From: Actinostola sp. cb2023
Taxonomy: Eukaryota; Cnidaria; Anthozoa; Actiniaria; Actinostolidae
Length of the DNA stretch: 64,000 nt
Direction: 5' to 3'
Assembly: GCA_033675265.1 (NCBI GenBank)
Contig: JAUJYZ010000097.1
Coordinates: 35,001-99,000, forward strand
A program made the translations under genes and the position numbers. Positions 39,283 through 50,849 of the stretch are shown in pieces; position 1 is the first letter of the stretch; each line of letters starts with the position of its first letter. The notes under the pieces are model-generated. The model did no database searches, had not been told where the DNA came from, and saw only the letters and a list, made by a program, of their open reading frames with translations.

Positions 39283-42200
39283 CTAACTTCTTAGCAAAGT
39301 GTACGTACTATTGGCGTAACAACAAGTTTTCTGAGAGCCACCCATCTGGTACAAAGCAGCAGCAAACTTACAGTGGACTCTCTGGATCGGCATGAACGTT
39401 GCTGGACCTGGAGGCTCAAAGGTAGTTGGCTGCCATATTTCAACTGGCCGACGAAGTTTGTTTTTCATTGAGTCCTCACTGTGCCACTGCATGCAAGCAA
39501 AGATATGTTCCTTTGAGCCCTCATCGGTACAAAGACAATTTGCAAAATAAAACTTCACTTCGCCAGGCCTAATTGAGGCTGAGGAATCAACGTCACCATC
39601 GACACCAATCCATGAAGCCATTACTCTTCCAGAACTAAGTGAACGGGACTCTAGGTTGGATCCAAACTTTTCTCCTGATAGAGTTACATGCCGGTATCTT
39701 CTAGCAACTTCACTTACCATGCTAATATCTAATCTCATCTGTGGATACATATACCTGTATGTCTGCAACAGTATATTGCGGTCATCTGGATCAAAGTGTA
39801 TCAGTTTGTAGATAGATGGTAGGCTTACACAATCTGTATCTGACCAGTTAACACTTTGTAGAACATCACAAACTGAAATCCGTAGAAGTGTCGGAGAGGA
39901 AACAGCTACAGTAGCTACAGTTGGCATTGTTTCAGAATGGCTTTTGTAGTGATTAAAAAATGGCAACATCTTGTCACAAAACTCTTCAGGAAGGGAAGCA
40001 TTCCAAATGAAGCGTGAAGACACAAACTTTCTCATTATCTGTATCTCAATTGATCTATTGTTTGTTTTTGTGTTCCCTAATATGCCATTGTAGCGCTCGA
40101 AAGCAAAACACCAAAAACCGTAAATGGGGCCAAAATCTTCCACACATTCTTTAAGGTGGCAGTGGAGATGCATATTGACCCGAACTGCTTTTTTTCCATA
40201 AAGCCGTTCAAACTGGCGGCAAAACTTCAAGAGGAGCACATCTGCCTTTGTAAGATTCATGGTGGTTAGAAGAGGCACTGCAAGGAAACGGCAAGCTAAT
40301 ACAAATGTATTCCAACAGTTAAGGTGTTCATCGGGCAATAAACCCTCAAGTGCATAGGTTGAATAAATGGTGGTCCAAAGTTTCCATTGTCTAGCTTTGT
40401 AATGACCATGGTTGGAGGAAATATTGTGAGGCAACCTACCAAAACCTGCCCCTAATTTTGTTTCACTGATTCTTTGTTCCACAATTTTAAGGTTCTTCTT
40501 AGTTAGGATCTCTTCTTCAATCCATAGATTTAACATCCTTTTGGCAGTTCCTAGAAATAGGTTATGCATGGGGTCTATAATGGTAAACCGCACAGCATCA
40601 AAATATTCAAGTTCCAATAAGATACTGTAGAAACAACCATATTTAGTTGCTAGCTTTTGCTGTAAAGTTTTGTTCTTTGCTTTTCGCACTATGTTAGAGT
40701 GACGTCTGTGTGTACTATCAGTTCTGGGAGGCCAGTTACTCCTGTCAAACCCTGAGAAGTCTCTTCCAGTTTTTACTGATCCAGGAAATGCCTTGAAACA
40801 TTTGGAGCATGCTCTTTCTGCAGAGTGACCTTTGAAGCCACAAAGCTTTCGTGCGGCAGGAATATCTGATGCAGCTAATAATATGGCTCTTCTATAAACC
40901 AAGGGAATGGTACTGAGACAGGTATGCAGTCGTACACCCAACCAGAGTTTTTTCATTTCTTCTACCATAGGAGACAAAAAAGGATTGAGGGACTTTGGCA
41001 TAGTCTCCATGTCTGGAATTATTCCAACTACATGTAGAATAACATTTTCCCACTTGAAGCGTTCTTCTCTGGGCAAATTTAGCAATGCTAAATAAATGAC
41101 GCCAATTGACACATCACTTCTCCTTGAAAATGGCTGAAACCAGTCTACATTCATGGCAAAAGCTAAGCTTCTTGGTGAGTTGAGAAAGTCTTTACCATTA
41201 TAGGTTAAAAAATCCTTCCATACTTTGCCATCATATACATCGCTGTAAATGTCATCTTCGTTTTCTCGAGTGCGCCAATGCTCACATTTGTCAGGAATGC
41301 CTTCTCTCTTCAGCAGTGTTTCTATTTGATTAATTACACTGTTGAAACAGTATACTTTCAATGGGTAAAAGCATTCTTTACCATCTGATAAAACTACTTT
41401 CTTGGCCAATTTTGTTCCACATTCTTTTGCTAACCTTCCTTTCTTAAATGGTTTATGTGTGCAACACTTTATGACAGTTCTTCCACCAATAACTTGTGTA
41501 CAATCTCCTGGATTATATAGGGTTGCACATTTGGGACAGACAACAAACTTCACAAAGTCATCTCTATCGCAATGTACAATTTGCCGCAGAATAAATATTG
41601 AAGAGGGAAACATACTGCACAGCTCAACCAGGTACTGACAGTTACACGTAGTGCCAATTAAGTGAAGAAACTGCAGGTGAAATCTCAGAAGCCACTCAAG
41701 ACCATTATTACTAATCTTGCAATTTGCTTGCCAGAGAAGAATAAACAATGCAAACCATTGTAAGAGAGAAGTCAATTTCTTTGTGACTGAAGATGGACCA
41801 TGGGGATCTGGTAGTGGTTGCTCATTTCCAAAGTCTTGAAGGACATCGTCAAGGTTTTCATTCCAGAATTCAGTTTCTTCTTCCAAATTATCTTCCAAGA
41901 CATCAGTCTAACATAATAAAATACATTTAATTCAGTGTAAACAAATACAAAATGATATAACTATCATAATATAGTACCAAATTTAACTGTTCACAGTTAA
42001 AAGTTTATGTTAACATTTATGTATCGCAGTACTAAATAAAATGCAAATTATAAATCCATCATATCTCACACATTTATACACATACGTTGTACATGTACAG
42101 TATCGAAATAAGCACACGTTCAATGAGTCAGTCAGTAGTCAGTCAATCAATCAATCATTCAATGAGTCAGTCAGTCACTAGTCAAACAATCAGTAGTCAC

Positions 42201-43558
42201 TCAATCAATCAATCATTCAATGAGTCAGTCAGTCACTAGTCAAACAATCAGTAGACGTCACTCACTCACTCAATCATTCAATGAGTTAGTCAGTCACTAG
42301 TCAAACAATCAGTAGTCAGTCAATCAATCAATCATTCAATGAGTCAGTCAGTCACTAGTCAAACAATCAGTAGTCAGTCAATCAAGCAATGAGTCAGTCA
42401 GTCAATAGTCAAACAATCAGTAGTCACTCAATCAATCAATCATTCAATGAGTCAGTCAGTCACTAGTCAAACAATCAGTAGTCAGTCAATCAATCAATGA
42501 GTCAGTCAGTCAATAGTCAAACAGCAGTCAATAAGTCAGTCAGTCATTTGGTCAGTTGGTAAGACAACAAGTCAATTAATTAATCAGTCAATCAGTAGTT
42601 GGGCAATATTATTGATCAATCAATCAATCAGACTTTACCATATACATATATTATAACTAGTTATAGGTGTGAGCGTAATGTGACATAAACTATTGTTATG
42701 TAAAGTGTCAACCAGAAATCTATTGCCTAATTGGACAAAACAGGGTGAATCACACCAAAATACTTTATTTACGAAGCTCTGATTATCCTTGGAATCATTA
42801 TTTAGTTTGACTAGACATTGTTTATTGGGTCTGACAACAAGATTGAGATACAAACATGAAGATGCCGTAAAAGCTACATACATGTATAGTCAAATTTGTG
42901 CGTCGCAGAGTGATTTTATGTATTTTATTTAACCCATGAAATATACTAGTACATTAGTCTAATACACATTAATTCCATTGTGTTTTTATATTTTCATTTG
43001 AGTATTAGACATTGACCATTAGATTTTATTTCATGGATTAAATAAAATAACTCTAGTGAAAACAAGTCTACATACCTTATTATCAATCATATCTTCATTA
43101 CAAGTGATATCATTATCTTGTACCATGTGACTATCAGCTTGTGATTCTATAATGAATGAATAACATCACATTTTTGTCTTTGCTTTACTAATCTCGGGCT
43201 CCCTGTCGGCACAGGCAGCCCAAGCTTGTCACGAGCATTTGGCTATATTTAGCAAAACTTAAGGTTCTTCCATGTGAAAACAAGCGCAATCTTACTAATA
43301 TCATTAAACTAGTTTGAATCCTACATTACCTGTGAGTGAAGGAATGTCTTCGTCGCTATTACTGTCCATCTCGAAAGGATCTGGAATACCAAAGGCGGTC
43401 ACTTGTGTATGTGTTCTTGTCCATGTACCAGTTGATGTGTTGTAATATTTCTTCTTGTGGTTTGCGTATGCTGTTCTCCCTAAACTTTCGTCGCAGTGTC
43501 CAGAGACAAACCGGTTAAACGATGATGTTTTAGTTCTTAGTCTTGTGTTACCGTTCAT
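39283..43558 (-). CDS. CMC/EnSpm transposase (Tnp2-like with DUF4218-like region)
   Basis: Three coding exons: 43558-43330, 43146-43076, 41907-39283. Phases 1 and 0 agree and give 974 aa. The protein should cut and join transposon ends as a DDE enzyme in the nucleus. Seen: a basic N-terminus (MNGNTRLRTKTSSFNRF), an acidic linker, a Cys-rich segment (CPKCATLYNPGDC...CCTHK), CGFKGHSAERACSKC (about aa 454-468), DPMHNLFLGTAKRML (about 543), typical of Tnp2 proteins, and MHLHCHLKECVEDFG followed by FERYNGILG (about 679-715), typical of the downstream DUF4218-like domain. The large exon alone is 875 codons without a stop. Intron 2 (41908-43075) contains a minisatellite. The gene diverges from the accessory gene at 43816. 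Intactness suggests recent activity. Confidence 0.9.
42115..42600. repeat. Minisatellite of AGTC/AATC tetramers in a transposase intron
   Basis: A unit of about 60-65 bp, CAATGAGTCAGTCAGTCACT + AGTCAAACAATCAGTAGTCA + GTCAATCAATCAATCATT, repeated about seven times with internal tetramer slippage. It lies within intron 2 of the EnSpm transposase. Confidence 0.88.
42601..43075. other. Rest of EnSpm transposase intron 2
   Basis: AT-rich intronic sequence; an 82-codon minus-strand open frame at 42635-42883 has no motif or splice support. 42910-43045 forms a loose inverted repeat around TATTTCATGG/CCATGAAATA. Confidence 0.5.
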
Positions 43559-43815
43559 CTTGACATGCCGTGACTCTAAGTTAAAAGACGCATATGGCTT
43601 TGCATAAATTACGAAACTTCGCCGAACAATGACCGAACAACAGTCGAATGACATCGTTCACCATTCGTTCACTAGTTCCCGGATCTCTCTGTCAACGGCG
43701 AGTCCACTAGCCAATGAGATCTTCGAAACTCCACATGCGTGCTTCAAGTTTACTCGTCGATGCCTTCTCCGTATCATTCGTCAAAAGCAGCCGAAGCGGG
43801 AAGGTTGAAATAATC
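43559..43815. promoter_or_regulatory. Bidirectional promoter region of the EnSpm element
   Basis: 257 bp between the two divergent ATGs. No clear TATA box was seen for either gene. It must contain both transcription starts unless upstream non-coding exons exist. Confidence 0.5.
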
Positions 43816-46800
43816 ATGTCGAATTCTTCTGACGAAGGTCAAAACGATGTTACACTCTCTGATCGTTTTTACATGATCAAGGAAACAAGTGACTTTAGGC
43901 AGCAAATAACTGACAAAGAGAAAGAAAATGATTCAAGGATGGACAAGCTGTTGGGGAAGTTAGAAGATCTGAGCGAGAAAATAGAAGCTTCAAACAATGG
44001 CACATCAAGATGTAAACAAGGCAAAGGACAAAGAAAATCCATTGTAGTACCAAAGCAATGCCGAGTAAGTAATCTATATGTATTGTACCTTCATGGTATT
44101 GTAAGTTTATCAATGTTCTCATAAAAGATACGCAGATATTTACGGTTGTCCTGAACGGCTGCAACAAGAACAGAAATGGCGCCATATTGTTTCACACCTC
44201 AACAGGACCGTTCAAATGCAGCCTTCTGTTTTTAGATCTACGTTATTTGAAACTAATTTAAGAAAGATACCATCATACGACAAGGAGAGAGATTTCATTT
44301 TGATATTCACGAATGCCGAATTCACGAACTAGAGCTGTCTATGAAAGTCAAGCGCACTACATGTAAATGTCGAAGCAGCAAATTTCAAAAGGACGCTGAT
44401 TAAAATGCACATTTTACCGCGAAAATTGTAAACCAATCACATGACAGATTCTATGTCTTATTGCCATCTATTGTTTTTCAATTCCTCGTAGGAACAAAAC
44501 AGTCTCCAAAATAGTATTTATTTATAGTGGGAATGACAGACTTCTTATATTATTATTATTCAGGAGCCTTGATTTCGTTTTGCACAGAAAAATAGTAAAA
44601 GTGTTATATTAAAGTCTCTAGTAGTAATGTAAACTTTATTTAAGCAGGGTGACCCATTCAGCATTTGACTGGCATCTATAAGGGGCCCTGTAGTAGAGTG
44701 ATTCCAATAAACCTGGGCACTACTAATTACATGTACATGTAGCTGTCAGTGTTTATTACATGCAAAGAAAACAAAAGAGCGAGTGTCTAATAGTTGTGTA
44801 TTGGTGTAGTTAGTAATGCCCAGGTTTATTGGAATCACTCTAGTAGTAGTAGTAGTAGTAATGTAATGTAAACATGGCCCATTCAGCACTTGGCTGGTAT
44901 CCATAAGGGGCCCTGCAAGTTGAGTGACAACCAATACAAAGGAGTGAAAACATTGACTTGTAGAATCAGTTATATACTAATTTGACTTTAACTTTTTCTC
45001 CTTTTAGCTTGATTTTAGACGCCACTACCAATCAAAGAAAAAAGCGACCGACTTTAATGGTTTTGACATGAGTGAGGGGTAAATATATATTTTGCTTAAC
45101 GATTCTTTTATATATTTTACAAAGCGTGTTCCTCATTTGTCTTTATCTTTTTACATTTGAAAGAGTATCGAGCCCTAAGAATAAAGAGGTTTTCAGCAGA
45201 ATCTGCCAAGGAATTAAAGATGAATATTCCGGAAATTGTCCTTGGTCACTGGCTGCATTGAGAGGTATAGTATTGAAGTGCTTAGAATATGTATCTATAT
45301 TATAGGTAAATTCATTGGATGACGAGGGAATTCCACGTTGAATTCACGAGAAAAGGCGATATCGCACTCGTCGCGAATTGAATCCCATAGCGTTCTCTTT
45401 GTTTCAGAAAAAAATATAGTTTTTAGACAATTTTGAGACGCTATTTATCGCGCGTCGCAAAGAAAGCCAGTGCAGTGTTCAGTCTTTCGCTACGCTAGCC
45501 AATAGGAATCAAGCAAAATTGAATACTAAAATCAGTTTATTTGAAGGACAAAAGTTGTTTTCTTCAGTCGTTTTAACGTCTACCTTTACGGAGAATCTAC
45601 AACAGTAACACAGCCATATATCTAGATATGGATAACCAGTTCATAGTTAACGAAAACTTACAACCAGAAAGACTGAAAGCGATGACAAGCTGACTACACC
45701 GTACACGCGAGAGAAGTTTTCAACTGAGTTTTCACAATCACTGAATCAGTCTTGACAAACTTGTAAGTAAAGCTTATACTTCAGAAGTTAATCGGAAAGA
45801 TATAAAACTACGGACTTATTCTTTCCTCATCAGTAAAACTTTAAAATTTTCTCAACTGACGTTCAGTTTTTGTTGTTTTTCAATCCGATCAGAGAGCTGC
45901 CGCTTGCATGAGAAGCTGAACTTCAACTTTTCACAGGATGTCGACATTGATGGATTTGACTACGTTCCTTGAATGCTAATGATTCTCAGGCAAAATATTT
46001 CAGACAAAGACATATTTATCGATAAACAGAGCCAGAGGTGATCGCTCTGATTCAGTAATTGTGAAGCTACATCCAGTACATCAGTGTACTTACAACTACA
46101 ACAACTGAACAAGTCAAAGCCGGCAGCCGAGCGACAAGCAAAGCCAACTGGATAATTTGCAGTTTTGTATGATTTTGGCCATATTACAGGTACAGATTTT
46201 GCTAGGTGTAAATTCTGTATTAAATTCGACTATTGTTGTTGTTTATCTATTGGCTTTTATTAGATTGTAGTTGTTGCTGGAGCTGCCATTATATGACTTG
46301 TACTTCGTGGTCTCTTTCTCAAACTTAGGTGAAAGTTTTGTAAATAAGCTTAAATAAATTCTTATCTCCAGTCGCTGAGAAATTTCAATAATTATCAGTG
46401 CATCGAATCGATCTGGAGTATCATTCATTCAGAAGAGTATTAATTTAAGCTTGCAAGGTATACGTTTTACGATTGTTTTGTTTTCAATGTTGTTGTTTTG
46501 CGAAAAGCCAACAACATCAAAAGTGCGGGCTTCCTGTTTTTTCATTGAATTCAGCTTTTCAAATGTCTTGATTTTAATCTCATTTGCAAAACAAAAATTC
46601 ATTATTTCTGTCTGTAAATGTTTTTGTTTGTTCCTTTTGTAAGCAATCTCAATGTTTATTTGTTCTCTTGGTGAGAAACAAAGACGAAAATCGAACTTGA
46701 ATACAAAATTCAGCGCGGGATCCCTATATATCGTTGAATTCAGCTTTTCAAAGTGTTGAATTCCACGCTGAATTCCCTCTCATCCGGTTTGCTTCTCAGC

Positions 46801-48242
46801 CAATCAGCGCGCGAGTTTCATATGAGCTATGGGATTCTAATTGTAATACTCCTTACATTAGTGTAGACTCATTCATTCTTGGTGTGAATGCTAATTTTGT
46901 AAGATTAACTTTTCATGTCAAGCTTTTGTACCTTTTGATCTCGGTCGCTTTTGTACCTTTTGATCTCGGTCACTTTTGTACCTGAGTACTGTACAGAATT
47001 TTCGACTGATATCTACGTCAGTGTGCTTAGACTGTCAGTATACTGACAAGGACCGTATATATCAGTCAAAAATTATGTACTCAGGTAAAATGTCCTAGTA
47101 TTGAGATTGAAAGTTAATCTTACTAAATTTTAATATTCTAATACTCCTTATTTTCTTTGAAAATTGAAATTGGTTACAAATTCTGAAAAAAACACCTTGT
47201 AGAGCAGTTAATAAATGTATTATGCACAGAAATGATACCTGACTTCTTTATGTTGAAAGCTATCTTTGTTTTTGATTTTAGAATCCTGTATTACATATTT
47301 TAATTCATTGAATGATGCCCTCCGAAGAAAGAAAACAAGGACAACAGAGCAGCATAAGATATTGTGCAGGCGTCAGGGACGAATGAGAGAGGTAGGTTTT
47401 TAGAAATATCTAAAAGGCCAGTAAATTTCATGGATAGATGGTTCAAATAACTGGTTACTACTTGCCTTTAACAAGAACCCTGTTCCATATTCATTTGGTT
47501 CCTTTGTCAAAACCCTGGGGTAGGAGTTACTCCCTGACCCATATATGGGCTATACAGGTATGTGCTGCACGATAGGGTAGGTTTTTCGAGCCATGGGTCC
47601 TTAAATAGGTTATCTTTTCTCGCTTTTACCCAGTTTGATCCTTTTATGGTGCAGCAAATTTCAGGTCCAATCCTTAAACAAGGTAAAGAGGTATTAAGTT
47701 TCCTGATTCCTGCCCTCTCCCCCCTCCCCCATGGGTTAGAGCATTTGAATCAGATGACATATTAATTTCTTTTCTTTTTTCAGAAACTTTCCAGGAGAAA
47801 TTATGCTCTGCAAAAGGCAGACTGGAAGGAAGAGTCCAAAGAAGAAATTAAGAAAGTACTCACGCCTGAGTATACAAGCTCAGATGAGAGTGAGTACGAA
47901 GACTCTTCAGATACAGAGGAGCCAGAGCTCTCCTGTTATAATGTAAAGCCGTTGCCTTGGCAAAGATCGAGGTTAGGATCTATAAAGAGGCAGCTGGACA
48001 ATATTTATGTAAAGTCATTACCCAAACGGACAAGAGCCATGCTTGTGCCGAGGCAACGGAAAGAAGGTATTATTTCAACGAGGAGCGTGCCAGATGATAT
48101 TGTGTCGTGGGCTGTAAGAATGCCAGTTGCAACAACGATAGGCAACTCAACAAACTCATCGCAGCAATCAAATGATGCATCTCTATCACCTGTATTGACA
48201 AGCACACCTGTTCGACCTATTCTAAATTCTACAATTGTATAG
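43816..48242 (+). CDS. EnSpm accessory protein (possible TnpA-like DNA-binding partner)
   Basis: Five coding exons: 43816-44064, 45008-45078, 45164-45264, 47282-47391, 47784-48242; phases 0,2,1,0 agree; 329 aa. No named domain was recognised. N-terminus: Ser/Asp-rich, then a coiled-coil-like charged segment (ITDKEKENDSRMDKLLGKLE). Middle: NKEVFSRICQGIKDEYSGN and a basic stretch ALRRKKTRTTEQHKILCRRQ. An acidic patch (SSDESEYEDSSDTEEPE) precedes a basic block SLPKRTRAMLVPRQRKEG; the C-terminus is Ser/Thr-rich. Context: it lies inside the EnSpm TIRs, divergent from the transposase, in a transposon with dense subterminal repeats. By analogy with plant CACTA elements it may bind those repeats; this is inference. 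MITEs occupy introns 1 and 3. Confidence 0.82.
44696..44840. mobile_element. TA-flanked MITE in intron 1 of the accessory gene
   Basis: Ends GAGTGATTCCAATAAACCTG and the inverse, with TA on both sides; same family as 38527-38667. The flanks carry a duplicated GGGGCCCTG segment (about 44680 and 44908). Confidence 0.9.
45317..46785. mobile_element. Probable 1.5-kb TIR element in intron 3
   Basis: GGATGACGAGGGAATTCCAC at the left is mirrored by GAATTCCCTCTCATCC at the right; AATTC-rich inverted segments extend about 30 bp. The interior is non-coding as far as can be seen. Target duplication not resolved. Confidence 0.55.
46979..47087. mobile_element. Foldback MITE, 109 bp
   Basis: Arms TACCTGAGTACTGTACAGAA...CGACTGATAT and ATATCAGTC...TATGTACTCAGGTA. 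The inner part adds a smaller hairpin (GTCAGTATACTGAC). It lies in intron 3 of the EnSpm accessory gene. Confidence 0.78.
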
Positions 48243-48436
48243 GTGTTTTTCCTAAATAATAATATGGTAAATGCTTTCATCATGGCATGCCAGGCTCAGT
48301 TTTAAATTGACATTATCTATTTTCTATATCAAATATTTGTGATTAATAGTTTTATTAGATTTTTAAATGTTTTTTTTTGGTGGAAGGTTATTTGATCACA
48401 TTAATATTATGATTGAACTTATTCAGGTAAATTCTA

Positions 48437-48641
48437 CAGTGTGGACACTCGAACCATGAACTTCGATTTTTTAATGCATACTGTAAGTCTGGGTACGAGA
48501 ATGGCTTGAGCCAAGCAATCGGAAATACGATTTTTTGATTGCTCAGCGTATTTGAAATCAGTTCTTCATTTGAGTAATATGGCAGTAGAAAGTACGGAAA
48601 ATAACGATCTCGAAGTGTTCACGGTTCGAGTGTCCACACTG
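48437..48641. mobile_element. TA-flanked MITE, 205 bp
   Basis: Ends CAGTGTGGACACTCGAACC and the perfect inverse, with TA on both sides (48435-48436 and 48642-48643). GTTCAC/TGAAC extends the arms. It lies in the right non-coding part of the EnSpm element. Confidence 0.9.
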
Positions 48642-48954
48642 TAGCAATCATATACATGTATTTATATATATATTTATATCCTTTCTATTGTTGTGAACAT
48701 ATTTTTTATCAAGATTTAGTATTATTTTATGGGAAGTTACAGTTCATAAATCACAATATTTGTAATTGCAATTATTGAAGAATTGCTTTAATATTATTGT
48801 ATTATTTATATATGATTGTTATTGTAGGTATTCTATATCTTGTTACAAGAACATTTACAATGCCAATAAATGGTTAAAACGCACATGTGAACTATGAATG
48901 TTGTCAAGTTTATTTACTATATTTATGAACCGCAATTACGTAACAAATAAAATG

Positions 48955-49325
48955 TGGAATTCGAGCGATTACATACAATATAAAGATCGGGATTACTCAG
49001 AATTACGCGCGATTTACGTACTCTATAAAGATCGGGATTACTCAGAATTACGCTCGGTTTACGTACTCTATAAAGATCGGGATTACTCAGAATTACGCGC
49101 GATTACGTAATCGTAAAGATCGGGATTACCGAAGAAATATCCAGCTTTACGGTTAACGTATTGGTTAGGTTTATTCCCCTTTACACTTCATCGTAAAGAT
49201 GCTTAAATTTAACCGTTTATCTCGCATTACGCTGAAGCGTAAAGACGTCGTAAAGACTAACTTTACGGGGCGTAAAGGAGTATAAATATTCTTAAAGCTA
49301 AGATTTATGTCGGCATTACGTCAAC
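48955..49325. repeat. Right subterminal repeats of the EnSpm element
   Basis: Starts with three tandem copies of a 54-bp unit (AAAGATCGGGATTACTCAGA, ATTACGCGCGATTTACGTAC), then scattered CGTAAAG and CTTTACG motifs up to the terminal repeat. The tandem part gives a false 70-codon open frame. Confidence 0.8.
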
Positions 49326-49611
49326 ATTACTCTGATGTAATTTTGTTATTTCGTGTGGTGGAAGAATGTGACGGTATGCGTTCCGGGGATGTTGGAACCA
49401 CTCGAGGCGAAAGAAAGCAACCTGATTTTCAAAATGGGCCACAGTACACGGACTATACGAATATTTGTAGGGAGTTATCATTATAACGAAATTCGTTATT
49501 ATCTATATAAATATATAGTAGAAAGAAAGTGGTTAATACCTAAATAGGAAAGACTAGTCAAATATAATATAAACGTAAATATTATATGAACGTTCATATA
49601 TACATATACAC

Positions 49612-49866
49612 GCACTTGTGGTCATTATCTAATCACCTCAAACTGCCTAGGAATATGTTGTATACCGTCTTGTGGTCATTGTCTAATCACCACAAACTGC
49701 CTAGGAATATGTTGTATACCGTCTTGTGGTCATTATCTAATCACCACAAACTGCCTAGGAATAAGTGGCATACGCACTTGTGGTCATTGTCTAATCACCA
49801 CAAACTGCCTAGGAATATGTTGTATACCGTCTTGTGGTCAGTCTAATCACCACAAACTGCCTAGGG
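49612..49866. repeat. 54-bp minisatellite, five copies
   Basis: The unit contains CTTGTGGTCATTGTCTAATC and ACCACAAACTGCCTAGGAAT; GTGGT...ACCAC makes each unit able to form a small hairpin. It lies between the two large transposons. Confidence 0.88.
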
Positions 49867-49930
49867 AGTACATGCGGTCTCTGTACAACAAGGCACAAAA
49901 TGACCATGATCAATGACACATCATGCTCTA

Positions 49931-50148
49931 TTAATTATGTTTGTGTATGGGTTCGTGTATTTTGTAGGGCAGATTAGGACCGAGAAGCGGAAGCCAGACA
50001 ACTGCAATAATGGTGACGACAGTGCCCTGTACTGATACTGCATATGTCATGGCATCCCAGAAGAAGGCCAAATGATAGCACGTGACAGTGAAGAATGTCC
50101 CATTGAATCTTACTTCACCTCCAATAGGGAAGTGGCAGTGTGCCCGGT
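49931..50148 (-). CDS. Possible terminal exon with one membrane segment (weak)
   Basis: A minus-strand frame following an acceptor-like GCTTGACGACAG at about 50149 encodes HCHFPIGGEVRFNGTFFTV, then a hydrophobic stretch (AMTYAVSVQGTVVTIIAVVW) and a short tail to a stop. It lies in non-transposon DNA between two large elements, so it could be a remnant host exon. No family was recognised and no partner exon was found. Confidence 0.25.
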
Positions 50149-50515
50149 CTGTCGTCAAGCATATAAATAAAGAAGATTGTTAATTTTCAAGCTAGTTACT
50201 ACAGTATGTGCGTTCTAATTGTGAACACTTTTTGCACTTGATGATATTTCTCAACATATGGTACGATTATCCTGAACCTTTGCTATAAATTAGCTCTACA
50301 CTTCAGCTAACATGTGATTAAGTTTCGTTGTATTTATTATTGAACTTTTCTAAATATATTTTATTATATCATGTCTGTTGGTGGTTCTAATGGTGAACAG
50401 GTGTTTGTAATTGTGAACACTTTTGGCTTGCTTTTTAATGGCTTAATACTGTGTATTATTCTCGATTTCTAGCCTTGCAATTCGATGTACAAGTTCCAAG
50501 TTGTCTTAAACACGA

Positions 50516-50536
50516 AACCGCGCTATAAAAGGGCCT
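50516..50536 (+). promoter_or_regulatory. TATA promoter of the accessory gene (inverted twin at the other end)
   Basis: CGAAACCGCGCTATAAAAGG; TATAAAAG at 50524-50531, about 320 bp before the chosen ATG. The identical sequence appears inverted at 56674-56694, upstream of the transposase. Confidence 0.7.
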
Positions 50537-50849
50537 GTGCCAGGCAGCTAACACCTTCAGTTGTCACTCATCCATCGTACTGTCAAGAGCTCTGAATCGT
50601 AACAATGGGCGCGAAATTTACATTCAAAATTTGAATTTCAAATTTTTGACTTTCTTCGTTCTTTTAATACAGCGCTTCTCATTCACACGTGCAGGTTGGG
50701 AAGTAATTTCCGTTCGTTCAGGGTAGGTTTTCGTGGATGTCAATCATGTGTTTCTATGGCAACTTACGTCAACTTTCCCGCCAGTCAGGTCAATCTCGCT
50801 TCGGTCAGCAAATTCGAGGTGTTCGGCTTTATACTAAAAGGAGGTTTTC

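Noticed and set aside
40907..41638. Plus-strand open frames opposite the EnSpm transposase
   Set aside because: Antisense shadows of the 875-codon exon.
49586..49846. 86-codon frame with repeated LWSLSNHHKLPRNMLYT
   Set aside because: Translation of the 54-bp minisatellite.
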